NCBI RefSeq assembly: GCF_014805625.2 | Contig: NW_023998455.1 | Location: 7,753,700-7,817,699 of the forward strand | Length of the DNA stretch: 64,000 nt | Source of the DNA: Glossina fuscipes | Lineage: Eukaryota > Arthropoda > Insecta > Diptera > Glossinidae | Direction of reading: 5' to 3' | Part shown: one piece after another, positions 23,982 to 34,385 of the stretch | Numbering within the stretch: position 1 is the stretch's first letter | How the letters are laid out: every line of letters begins with the position of its first letter | Position numbers and translations under genes: made by a program | The notes under the pieces: model-generated | What the model was told of the DNA's origin: nothing | Database searches by the model: none | Seen by the model: only the letters and a program-made list of their open reading frames with translations

Positions 23982-26900
23982 CAAATAAAAATTCGGAAGA
24001 CTTTTTTTTTTAAAAAAAGATTGCAAACGTTCTAAGGCTTTCACACTTTAAATCGCTCGGCCAAATAACAAGAACTTATTGAGGAACGAAATTTGTTTTT
24101 AAGAATCTCGAAACTTGACCTAACGTTAAATAAAAGCGCAGCTAAATTGCCTCTGACAGCTACAGCGTCACAGTTAGCATTTTCTTATCGATTGATATGG
24201 AATTTAGAACAAATTATCGATCGTTTTATTTAGTTATTTATAAATTTAATGGAAAAAGGTAGCTCTGCTAAATAAATAACTAGATAAACGTGAGAGCAAG
24301 CATCCGATATGTGATAGACATGTTGTCGGAATGTTGTCTTTTCTCCTGTTAAATTCAAACTTTTGCTAAGCGCTCGATTCCTGTTCGAAACTTGTCTGAC
24401 GGGGACGGAGTATATCTCACTTCTTACTTCGAATACCAATCAACGATTAGATGGACATTTATATGTAATTTTTAATAAATTGAAAGAAATATTTTAAATA
24501 TTCAATCCATATACACTCACAGCGGCCAAGCCAGACGTACAAAAAACGCAAAAAACGCAAAAAAAAAAAAAAAAACAAATATGATATCGTGATCTGTGGT
24601 AATGTAAACTTAATTGCTAATATGATTAATTATCCATTAACATGAATTTTTATTGCCAATTATCTCATGGGACTACTGGTGATTTCCACACTATGCCAAC
24701 AACATCTCTCACGATTACTACTAACCACAGCAGTAACTACGACAGCGATATACGCAATATGATTCAAGTGTAACATTCAGGTTTGCGGTTAATTTTTGTT
24801 CGATAAGCTGCACTATCGCTGCCAGTGGCAAACAAGCATCGCAACACAATAACACATTGAAACGATAATCGCACCTCACTAGACCTCAAAACATGCGCAG
24901 CGATAAGAGATTTTAAAGATAAAAAAAATTATAAAAGCAAAAAAACGGCAAAAAAGTTGGTAGGAAAACTTAAAACTGTTAAAAATGTACGCTAACTGAG
25001 ACGCTTTCGCTTACAATCGCTGTGCCTGATCGTGTTATAATTGTTGCTGCAACAACAACAAGATATTGCAGAGTATCTCTCTTTTTCTTTCTCTTCTCTA
25101 TCAAAGCCCGAATGTGTGTACATAAGACTTATGGCAACCTTAAGACATTTATTTAGTAATTTAGCCTTAAGCTTTAGGAATAAAGAGCAGGCCGTTAATG
25201 ATTGAAGAAAAAGTATTTCAGTATCCTCAGTTATCTTCGCTCGAATATAAATGTCTACACCCTACCCTACACCACTTGTGGTACAAGGGTGTGTTACTTT
25301 CGCAGGGATGTATACAATCCCTAGAAGGACTTGAAACAGACCACTCTTTCATTATATCGATCGATTCGGAGTCACTGTCGGAAACAAGACCGTCCGTCTG
25401 TTCGTCTTGCATACTTGTATGCAACCTACAGTCCGTAATTTTGATGTTATTCTCTTAAAATTCTGTATACCGACGTGTCTTGGCACAAGAGCGAATGCTA
25501 TTGGCATTGGCACATGTTCAACCGTATAATCGTTCAATAATTTTTTTAACTAAAAGCTCTTCTCTGTTATCTACTAACACAAATCGCGGTGTAGTGGCAT
25601 GTCGGACGCGGTATCACTACTATTTTGCAGTAATGCCCTAGTCCTTCAGCATAAATTCAAAAAATAAAAAGTTGACCCCGTTGCCCTAAGCTGCAACTTT
25701 GTTGGTCTGCGTAACGAAAAATTGAAAATTGGTTTACCGCGAGATTGCAGGCTGGTAGCGTGACATGTTTCTTAGATCTGAGCTCCGTCCAATCAAATGC
25801 ATTGCTAACAGTTGGATGGTATTTGGCATTGCCGTACCGCTTTAACTCTGTTTCTCGTTTAATACAATCGATTTTTTTAACTAAACACTAACGTTTGTTT
25901 GTTTTTTTTGTTTTCTGTTTGTTGTCTGTTTCCTTGTAAAATATACAAAACATAAGAACAGCGTTAACGACACGATATAAATCAATCAAAACCAAATATT
26001 TGCTGACAGAATTGAAAGTTTAGCTAAGAAAGACAGTATTGGGGGTTAATGCACTGAGAGAAATATATTAAGCAATAAAAACAGGTGTTGAACTTAAATG
26101 CTCCACTGGAGACTTCCCTGGCATTTGAATTCTGAAAGTGGATACAAATGCATATAATCTGCGTACACGCGTCCCAATCAATGCTTGTGCTTTTTACTAA
26201 TAAAGTTGTAGGATCCTCTATAGCAACCGCATCCCTTGCCTTAAACTGTACAGCCCGCTTCACTGAGCGATTTCTTTTTCTATAAGCTCTGCAAGCTGCG
26301 AAAGTATGTACTTTTATTGGCTCAAGACATCAGCTAAAGCAGTTGGGTACGATGCGACAGAGTCTTAGGATTTGCATCTAAATGCTGCCAAAGAATTTAT
26401 TACGTACATCGTATATTTGATTGGAAGAGTCGTTGGAAAAAGTGCTTTGAATTTACGGGGACATAACACTGAATAATGAAAACTATTTTTTCATAAACTG
26501 GAAATACATCAATTGGCCCAATAAATGGTGTAAATCTTTAATTCAGATTATCAAGCATTTTGGCCGCAAGGCCGCTGCGCGCATGTTTTGTTCTCCTCGC
26601 TCTACGTCCATGCAGAACAGTACTCTGCTGTCGTAAATCAATCACCACTTGAGACATATTTGCATACTGTGAGATCTGCGCATAGTTAACAATGATCGGA
26701 GGAATAGTATTTTTTTATTGCTGTTATTTCATAGCTATGTTGATGCTAGAAATTAAAAGCGCAAAAATTCGAAACATCGCACATGAATTATGGAAATTTT
26801 TTGGTTTTTAGAAAATGTTTAAAGAATTTGGTTTTTTTTAGTTTCACGAAAAATTTCATTATTATTAACTACATAGATAGTTCAGCTTAAGTTACTGCAT

Positions 26901-27859
26901 GAGTTGGATTTGTTTTTTACTTAGTTGGCCTTTTCGCTTCAAGTTACTCTGGATGATAAATTCATACACTGGCATGTTTTAACTGGTTTTTGTTATTCAT
27001 GTCTAGTTTGCCTGCGTTATGTAGTTGTTGTTGTTGTTATTGTTGTTATTGTTGTTATTGTTATTTTCATTTTGCATTTTATTTATTTGTTGTTGGCCAT
27101 CTTTCATGTAGACTATTTGTAGTTCTGGCCAGGATAACATAGTTATCCAGCTGTGCGTAAAAATTTTTTTGTATACATTTTGCCGCAAGAATCGAATAGG
27201 TTAAATGGTTTTACAAGTTTAACAAACGATTGTTAAACGATTTGACATCATTCATAATGGACTTAAGGAAATGACCAAAAAGGAGAAGAAAAATAAAAAC
27301 AAACAAACGCTAAACACATAATAAACAAAAAGAAGAGAAAAAACGTAACAAAATATGACGGACGGAGAGACGATATTCTTTATTACTTTGCTTTTGCTCC
27401 TCTTTTCTAAATATTTAATCAACATTCACCAAAAGCTGCCAAAGTTGTCAAGCAATTGATTTGTGGTATGAATATTGAAGAGTTGAAGCTTTCTGTCCCT
27501 CTTTTATGGATAGTTTTTTCTTTTTTTTTTTTTATAAATTAAATAAAAATGTTTATCGATTGTGATCTTAGAAATCAACAAGAAAATCTGATACGTTGGA
27601 CTTATTTCGTTTTTTTTTTTTTTTTTTTTTTTTTGGTTTTCAATTAACTGCTAGCGCCCATAAGAGGTCATGGCATTAGGAGTAAAGCACCTTGAAGCGT
27701 ACATGTTCGACCACTGACTTAAGTTTGGGAGACGACTTTTCGATAAGATTTATATTTTGCAAAGAAGTCTCTTACAAATGTTGTCTTAAACATAAGAACC
27801 AGCAAGAGAATGCAAAAGCAAAACGCTTTTGAAAAATTTTTAACTAGAACAAGCAAGAA
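23982..27859. other. non-coding stretch around mini-me copy 5
   Basis: Apart from the element at 25.26-25.63 kb it holds an A-run after two CGCAAAAAA repeats (24.54-24.58 kb), an imperfect (GTT)n at 27024-27065 and a 25-T run at 27610-27634. No gene is recognised. Confidence 0.55.
25257..25625 (+). mobile_element. mini-me-like dispersed element, copy 5
   Basis: The cleanest head in the window (CCCTACACCACTTGTGGTAC). It is followed by GGATGTATACAATCCCTAGA, AAGGACTTGAAACAGACCAC, an ATCGATCGATTCGGAGTCAC block and GTCCGTCTGTTCGTC. The distal third is degraded but GCGGTATCACTACT remains near 25.61 kb. Non-coding. Confidence 0.65.
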
Positions 27860-28072
27860 CACTATAGTGGTACACGGACCACCATTGAATGCGCTACACC
27901 ACCCTACAATCATTCAAATTGTACCAAATTTCATCAAACTATCTCAAAAACTATGGCTTGTAGTTGGAACAAAAGTAGATATGGCAGACAGAATTTTGTG
28001 GCAAGGGTTTAACGTGGGTTCCTGCCTGAAAGGCTTAACCCCACGGTGGCCCAAGCCACTTTTAAGCGTACT

Positions 28073-28083
28073 ACGCCCCCTGG
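28073..28083 (-). promoter_or_regulatory. CTCF-like motif inside a mobile element
   Basis: The minus strand reads CCAGGGGGCGT, 10 of 11 matches to the CTCF core. It lies in the retroposon-like insertion, in the segment deleted from the copy at 61.6 kb. Inference from motif alone. Confidence 0.2.
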
Positions 28084-28524
28084 CGAGTTAGACAATCCCC
28101 ACAGAGTAGGGGCCTAAACAGCACCAGAGTCCAGAACAGTTTATTGTGTATGGAACAATAAACCCCACTCTGGTGAATGGCGAGGCCTAGCTGCACTCAA
28201 TTGTTCCATTTTAGCTAGGAACTCGCCAACCACAACCACCACGAGTACTCCCCGAAGGGCCGCACCCAAGCAGTCAGGACTCACAAATTGATCAACTGAC
28301 TGCTTCCGCCATAAGGCTTCCACTGTGCTGTTGATCAATTACCACCATTACCCGCAGGCATCCGTGACATTTGTTCAAAAGTAAAAATAGGTAAAAGCGG
28401 AAAACTTATTCGTCATATCCCGTTTCCATTTTTGTATGTATTAATTAATTTACCAGACATTTTCTATCAATCGGCCAAAGGGAAGGCCGTCCGTCAATTC
28501 CTTTTTGCATTAATAGTATAATTA

Positions 28525-28552
28525 ATTTATTTATTTAATTAAATAAATAAAT
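28525..28552. repeat. 28-bp perfect palindrome
   Basis: A perfect 28-base palindrome of ATTT/AAAT units centred on TTTAATTAAA between 28538 and 28539. It forms the outer end of the 562-bp insertion, directly against the right flanking repeat. Confidence 0.9.
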
Positions 28553-28649
28553 AAGATATGGCAGACAGACAGATAAGCTGCTATCAACATAACAAGAGGC
28601 GGGTCTATTTCAAGTACCTCTGGGTCTTGTATACATCCACAAGTGAGTG

Positions 28650-28742
28650 TCCGCGAGCTCAAATATCAGAGTGGTAGAGCATATCTGGCCGTAGCAACAG
28701 TGAGCGCTTAGGCAGTGAAGATTCCATAAGCGATTGGTGCTG
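28650..28742 (+). mobile_element. tRNA-derived SINE-like fragment, copy D
   Basis: Aligns with the 34.14 kb element from its B-box-like motif onward: GCTCAAATATCAG for GTTCAAATCTCAG, then GTGAGCGCTTAGGCAGTGAA for the GTGAAGTGCTCAGTCGGTAA block, and AAGCGATTGG for TACCGATTGG. The 5' tRNA-like half is missing. It abuts the head side of the broken mini-me-like element, so several elements are packed together here. Confidence 0.4.
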
Positions 28743-31700
28743 TTACGAAAATACAATAATTTTTTTTGCTAATTATTATATTTGCACATAAGGGTACATT
28801 ACTGTGTCATAGTCTAATATATTTTCCCAGTCGCTGCAATCAACGAATCAAAATCTTTTGCTTTTCCTTTGAGTGTTGATTAGATTCTAAACGGTATTCA
28901 ATGAGTTCCCTAAAAAGTTGCGTAACTTCTTTAGATAAGCAAATAACACTCGTTAAGAATTTATCAATTTGCATTGTCACTTGAATAAGTGAAATGCAGT
29001 TTAAAAATTTTGCATATTTTATGTAAAAATTAATGTTGAGGTTAACGCCTTGAAAGCATAAATTTTGTCTTTAAGGTTTGTTATGCTAAAAACTAGGAAG
29101 AAAGAGAAAATCATTTAAATCGTTTATGTCTTTTACTTAGATTTATGAAAAAAAAACACACCCCTTAAATTATCCACTTATGAGTGCGTGCGTGCATGTG
29201 CTTGTGTGTGTGTGCGCGCTTTACATGAGATCACATCGAGCCTAAGATTTTAACGCGAAATTTAATAAGATTTTAGTACCAATTACAGCCGCAGCAACAA
29301 ACTTTTACGCTCTTCGAGTCTGTCGCGATACCAATAACAGCCGTTTACGTGCATCGTAAGTGCATAACCGGGAACTTTTTGCAAGTAATGAAATTGCGTA
29401 AATGCTATGTGCGAACGGTAAGGAATGCATCGTATGCGGGATGATATTGAGGCAATTAAGAATGTAACGTTAACTAACTTGGCCAACTGCCATATTTTTA
29501 ATGGAAAATAATGTAATAAAATTTCACATAAATTCTACATTAAAATTATTTGTTATTCACACTCCAGCTAAAAACAACACACCTTTCTATTGAGCTAATA
29601 TTAACATGTTACTGGCTTTTCCTCTTATAATCCTATTGGAGGCCAACACCGTGGAAAGGAACAATAATCATTTCGATTACTATATGTAAAGGCAAAGTTG
29701 CATCAAGTTTATCGTTTATTGCTTGTAACACTCAATTTGTTGAGCTATTTATTATACCTACCACTAAAAGATGATGAGTTTACTTTTGCCTTACTACCAT
29801 ACTTTACTGTTATGCATTTACTCCTAAAATTCTTAGTACGCACAATATTCTGAGTGTGATGTTTCCACGAGCTCGTTTGTCTGTCTGTCCCTCCATCTTT
29901 TCATAGTTTCTGGTCGTCACTGATGACAACAATGCAAGTTTGTAAAGCATCAAGATTCCCCCAAGAGGAAAAGCATCCAAAGAAAAGAAACTCCAGTAGT
30001 TGTAAAAGTCAACGTAAAATTTAGTTAATTGACGAAGTGATATATAATTTCGGTGTAGAACTGCCTCTCATACAAACAAAATTAACTGGGGGTTTCGGAA
30101 TCTTTTTTCTTTTTGTTTTAAGTAGGGCGTATCGCTCAGGGGCCTACCTCTATACGCTATACACGATGGTGGTAGGAAAGCGAGTGTAGAGAAGATAGAA
30201 GATAGGAAGTGGAAAAAACCAAATGGGTGTTAAGAAGCGATGGTGGATAGCAAAAACTTGTTACAACGTTTATGGAACTTTCTTACTTTTTTTAATGTCA
30301 CCACAGAACCTACGAGCATTTAGTCTTAAAACTGCAGGGAGTATAAGCTGGAATAATGTAAAAAGTTTACAAAGCGGTGTCTTTGCTTCCAAAACTCCAT
30401 AATTTTGTGCTACGAAAGAAATGCAGAAGAAGCGTTTGTCGGCAAAATAACGAAAGTCTTTAGCGAAGTGAAGATAACTCAGCAAGATAGCCTACATTTT
30501 AACAAAGGCAAACATATCGTGAACTAACTGTGCTAACTTCACGCTGGCAACTTTTTAAATTAAAAGCGAAAAAAATCAATTACCTAATTATCTCGCCAAA
30601 GTTGCCTCTGTGCGTTTGAAGTAAATCACTTCTCTATCGACACTCTTCCGGATTCCTCTAACTACTGCTGTCGAGGATTTTTTAATGTCTTTTGTACACT
30701 CTTTTGTAACTGTGTCGTAAAATTTTACTGGAATGATCTGTGTGAGTGTTTGAGAGCGGGACATGGTTGCAATGGCTACGGGATAACTTAGATCATGTGC
30801 CCGCCTGTATTAGAAACTCTACCGCACTTGAGACTTGAGCCCGCAGTCATTGAGTTTTTAGTCGTGCGCCTTTGCCTACTCGGCTACACATGCGGAGCGT
30901 TTGCATTAATTCCTCTGATGTGCATCCTACAATCAAGTTCGCATTGTAAGCGACCTTTTCACTCTCTCTTTCACTACATTATCGCCATTCCTGTTTTCTG
31001 TAGGCTTTGCTTTGAGTTTTTTTTCCAAAGTGTTCTAGAATCACTTATAACACATCACTTATTAAGGTCATAGGATAACGTTTAGTCCCGATCCCTACTT
31101 TATGCATTTTGTATATGTCAGATCTTAACCACACATACAGGAGATAAGCAATCATCGTTGTAAAGGGTTCTCGTCGGTTGGAATGGTGTTGTGAAGTGTT
31201 CACCGAGTTCGAAACGAATTCTAATGTGTTCTTGCAACGAGCCAAAGGCAAAAAGTGCTTTTACTTGAGGCGCTACAACCAAACAATCCATGAATCATTG
31301 CCAATGAAGGTGTTTGCCTCCTCCTTGTGGAGCAGGTGTAAGACTTTCACACACCAGATGCTGTATATGATGTTTTTTTTGCAAATTGCTTTTGTGGCAT
31401 TCTCTTCGTCTTCACGTGATTACCTATTTCCGATGAAAGGGGGCAAAGGCTCGTTTCTTATTTGTAACAATACATAAATCTTGCATACTATTCCCAAAGA
31501 TCGATTTCTCGGTTATAGAAAAGGAATTCTTAATTAAGTTATAAATAAATAAATGTTACACACAAGACGATCGAGGTAAGTGGGGAATTAACGTAAAGTA
31601 CATGAGAATATATCATAAATACAAGCATTTTGACAGAATGCACACACATACGTAAATGGTTCTACTTCTAATGGTTATAAATGCTTTTAATGAAAATTGT

Positions 31701-33858
31701 GCCAAAATATCAGTCAGTTATAAAGAGCGGACGCATATGGAGAATAACTAATACCCCATTGAACCCAATCGCGTTGCCTGTTGGATGATTTATTAAGCTA
31801 TGTATGGTATGGATGCTGGCGTGATTTGGTGCAACAAACATAACAATAATAGCAATAGCAACAGCATAAAACTTGTCTTTGCAAATTTTCAAAAGGCATC
31901 GCTGGTGCTAAAGCCGAAAGCTGGCCAAAATGTCAGCGAAAGAGGAAAGAATGAACAGAATTAAGGTTGCGATGGTTTGCATATATGCACATACATGAAC
32001 ATGCATTTATTTAAACTAATAAAACTGCTGCTTGTACAGGAGGGTATTATGGATGCTGAACATTGGATTGTTACTCAGTACGTTGTTGAGTTTCGGTGAT
32101 TTTAACCAAAAGCGGTATAACGAACATTTAAAGCCGCTTACAATCAAAACAACTGCTACAAAACGTGCTGACTGCAATCGACCAAAACAGTTAATTTACT
32201 AAAAACAAACAAGCAAACAAGTTCAATAATAACAACAACAAAGACAGCAATAAACGGAAAAGCACTTGCACGCTTAGCTAAAAAGTAAAAAGAAACAAAA
32301 AAAAAAAAAACAAAACTCGATCAAACAATATTTTAAACATGTGCTTATAAGCCATATTAAAATGCCTGCATGTGTGTGTGCTGGTATGTGAGAACATATC
32401 TACATATATGTGTGTTTTAGAATTCGGAAGCTTTTGTTGGCGCTCAACAATGAAATTGCGTGCTACTGCCATAAAAGCCCGCATACATACACGCAATACA
32501 TATTTAAACCTTACCGAGTAAGAAAACAAGAATTTTTTGAACATAAAAAGGCAACAACAATAATAAAAAAGAAAAGAAAACGTAAAACATGTTGAAATTC
32601 AAACATTGTCGACAATTGTGTGACGTGTACGGCCGACAGTCCGGCCGTACGGCCGCATACTACAAATAAGGAAGCCCTGCATTCGATAGTATAATGTGTG
32701 CCCCTGTTTGTGTATTTTTGCTTAAGTGCGCAGTGATTTGTTGGCATTTGGCACGTTCGGCATGTTTTTATATATCGCACTCTCCAATATTCCAGAACAA
32801 GCCGACCAGGTGCGAATTCCTGGAATGTCGTTGACAAGTGATCATAGTTGGTGGCTAAAGAAATCACAAGCACAACCAGCTGCCCCGACTAGCTGCCGGC
32901 TAATCTTGTTGTGTGCTCTGTCCCGTGTAACTTAATATAGTAATTAAGCCGTTTTTAGTTTTCAAAGCTCTATAAGCTACAAATAAATTCAAACAAGCAT
33001 CGCATCGTCGTCATCATCATCATCTGTAGCTTTGAATATCACCTTCGTCGCTGAATTTTTCCAAGCCAAGGAGTCTATCCTTCCTTCTTAGCTCATCATT
33101 AATTAATACTTTATTAATCTCTTTACAATATTTTTCAGGTTCTTTTAAATCTCTATGCATTTATGGTTTCTTTTTCCTTTTCTTTTTTCTCCTTTTTGTT
33201 GAATCAAACAACAGGTGCCTTGCGTTGTGTTGTGACGTTTTAAAACACATACTTTTCGTCGGTTCGTTTTTCCTACTTCTGTCATTCCGCATTGATGTTA
33301 TTTTGCACAACATTGGGCTAATTATACTTTTTTCTTTGATGCTACCACTCTGCCGAGCATGCATTTGTTTTCCTTTACATTTTAATTTTCATGGTACGCG
33401 CGTACGGAGCTAACACATCCGACTTCTGTGTTACGTTTTAATATATTTATTGAATTATGAGTTCGTTTAGCGAACGACAAGGTAGAGGAAAGGTAAAGCG
33501 GAGAGGCTTACCTTCAAAAACAAGTTTTGGATTATTTATGTGACTTGTTTCAAGATTTTGATTAATTAATGCGAGTACGAAAGCAAACATCAATATGCTG
33601 GCGCTGTATCATCTTTGCTTGGACGCTTTTTTTTTTTTACGTCAGCTAAGCCTTTGGCTCTCATTACGAACACTTTATTAAAGTCAATAGATCTGTGCTT
33701 TGAATTTCGCAGCGATTTGAGTAAGGATACATGCAAATCTAATCTACGTACCCTTTATTTATGCATATATCCTTCACCTATAATCCTTTAAAACATGTAA
33801 AATTGTACGACTCTTGACAAGAAAGCCTTGATTCTTCCTTGGCTTCTTTTTACAGGCA
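28743..33858. other. non-coding stretch
   Basis: No supported gene. It includes a GT/GC-rich stretch near 29190-29220, a GTCTGTCTGTCCC scrap near 29878 and the palindrome cluster at 32.6 kb. The 120-codon minus-strand frame at 32511-32873 has no recognisable features, and one frame of that length is expected by chance in 64 kb of this composition. Confidence 0.55.
32605..32655. repeat. cluster of palindromes (CGGCCG-rich)
   Basis: ATTGTCGACAAT (32605-32616) is a perfect palindrome. TACGGCCG (32628-32635) pairs with CGGCCGTA (32642-32649). CGGCCGTACGGCCG (32642-32655) is a 14-base perfect palindrome. Such GC-rich, CpG-rich symmetry is unusual in this AT-rich region. Confidence 0.85.
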
Positions 33859-34064
33859 TATCCCTTAATACACCATAGACCGTTTGTGGTACGAGGGTAT
33901 ATTAAGTTTTTGGGGATGCATGCGACACCCACAAGGACTTGAGATAAACTTACTTGCGATTATTATTATATCGATCTAAGCTAAACGAATAACTGCATTA
34001 AGTGCAGTGGTGTAAGGTACATAATGGTATGCCTTGTTCCGGTGTAAAGTTTTAACTTGCTTTT
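33859..34064 (+). mobile_element. mini-me-like dispersed element, copy 7 (GTCY tract deleted)
   Basis: Head region ATACACCATAGACCGTTTGT, then GGATGCATGCGACACCCACA, AGGACTTGAGATAAACTTAC and ATATCGATCTAAGC. It then jumps directly to the distal part (AGTGCAGTGGTGTAAGGTAC, ATAATGGTATGCC), so the middle with the GTCY tract is deleted. It lies 77 bases upstream of SINE-like copy B. Confidence 0.55.
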
Positions 34065-34140
34065 AGTTATTTCCTTTTTTTGGGGTGTTCTCGCCGTAAT
34101 TTAAAAGATAATTGGATTTAAAGAGCACAACTCAGAAAAG

Positions 34141-34385
34141 TAGTGGAGTAGGTAAGAATCGCGACTGTTAAGTTAGAGTCCGTGGGTTCAAATCTCAGTG
34201 CGATAGAGTTTACTTCGGCGGTAACTATGTGAAGTGCTCAGTCGGTAAAGGCGTAACATTTACCGATTGGGGACAGACGAACCAGGCTGCGACGACAACC
34301 GCCCGCCTATCTTTTTCTTCTTCGTTACTTCTTTCCGGCCGTCAGCGTGGTACGCGAATGCGGGACACCGCCTGAGTAATTGGCC
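34141..34385 (+). mobile_element. tRNA-derived SINE-like element, copy B
   Basis: The head resembles a tRNA gene: A-box-like TAGTGGAGTAGG at 34141-34152, an anticodon-loop-like CTGTTAA at 34165-34171, and B-box-like GGTTCAAATCT at 34185-34195, with spacing typical of internal pol III promoters. A unique body follows (GTGCTCAGTCGGTAAAGG, ACCGATTGGGG), then a pyrimidine stretch (CTTTTTCTTCTTCG) and the conserved tail GGGACACCGCCTGAGT. Related sequences occur at 16.3, 19.1 and 28.7 kb. It does not fold as a functional tRNA. Confidence 0.5.

Larger units (their letters stand above)
27992..28553 (-). mobile_element. unclassified retroposon-like insertion, copy 1
   Basis: A 562-bp GC-richer insertion flanked by the direct repeat AGATATGGCAGACAG (27977-27991 and 28554-28568). 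Read on the minus strand, the last part carries a stem-loop (28014-28044: arms GTGGG/CCCAC, GTT/AAC and GCC/GGC around TTTCA), and the element then ends in CACAAAATTCTG. A second copy at 61.6 kb shares this end and stem-loop. Long flanking duplication, one conserved end with a stem-loop and truncation at the other end fit target-primed reverse transcription of a short non-autonomous retroposon. The 65-codon open frame inside (28141-28338, minus) resembles nothing I know and is probably fortuitous. A CTCF-like motif lies at 28073-28083. Family unknown. Confidence 0.6.
27860..28642 (-). mobile_element. mini-me-like element split by a nested insertion
   Basis: Tail end ACTATAGTGG at 27861-27870 and body up to 27991 (TTCATCAAACTATCTCAAAA, TGTAGTTGGAACAAAAG). 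The same element resumes at 28554-28642 with GACAGACAGA, GGGTCTATTTCAAGTACC and CTTGTATACATCC. The two halves are separated by 562 foreign bases and the break is bordered by a 15-bp direct repeat. The head is missing. Confidence 0.6.

Noticed and set aside
27970..28383. 8-bp repeat CAAAAGTA as the target duplication of the 28-kb insertion
   Set aside because: The mini-me-like sequence continues past it to 27991, and the 15-bp repeat further out joins the broken element correctly. The 8-bp match is probably coincidental.
32511..32873. 120-codon minus-strand frame without strong low complexity
   Set aside because: With about 7% stop codons at this base composition, roughly one frame of this length is expected by chance in 64 kb. 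No family features and no splice signals stand out.
34141..34200. tRNA gene, because of the B-box-like GGTTCAAATCT
   Set aside because: No acceptor stem pairs around it, and the same head with an attached body recurs at other loci. It is better explained as a SINE-like element.
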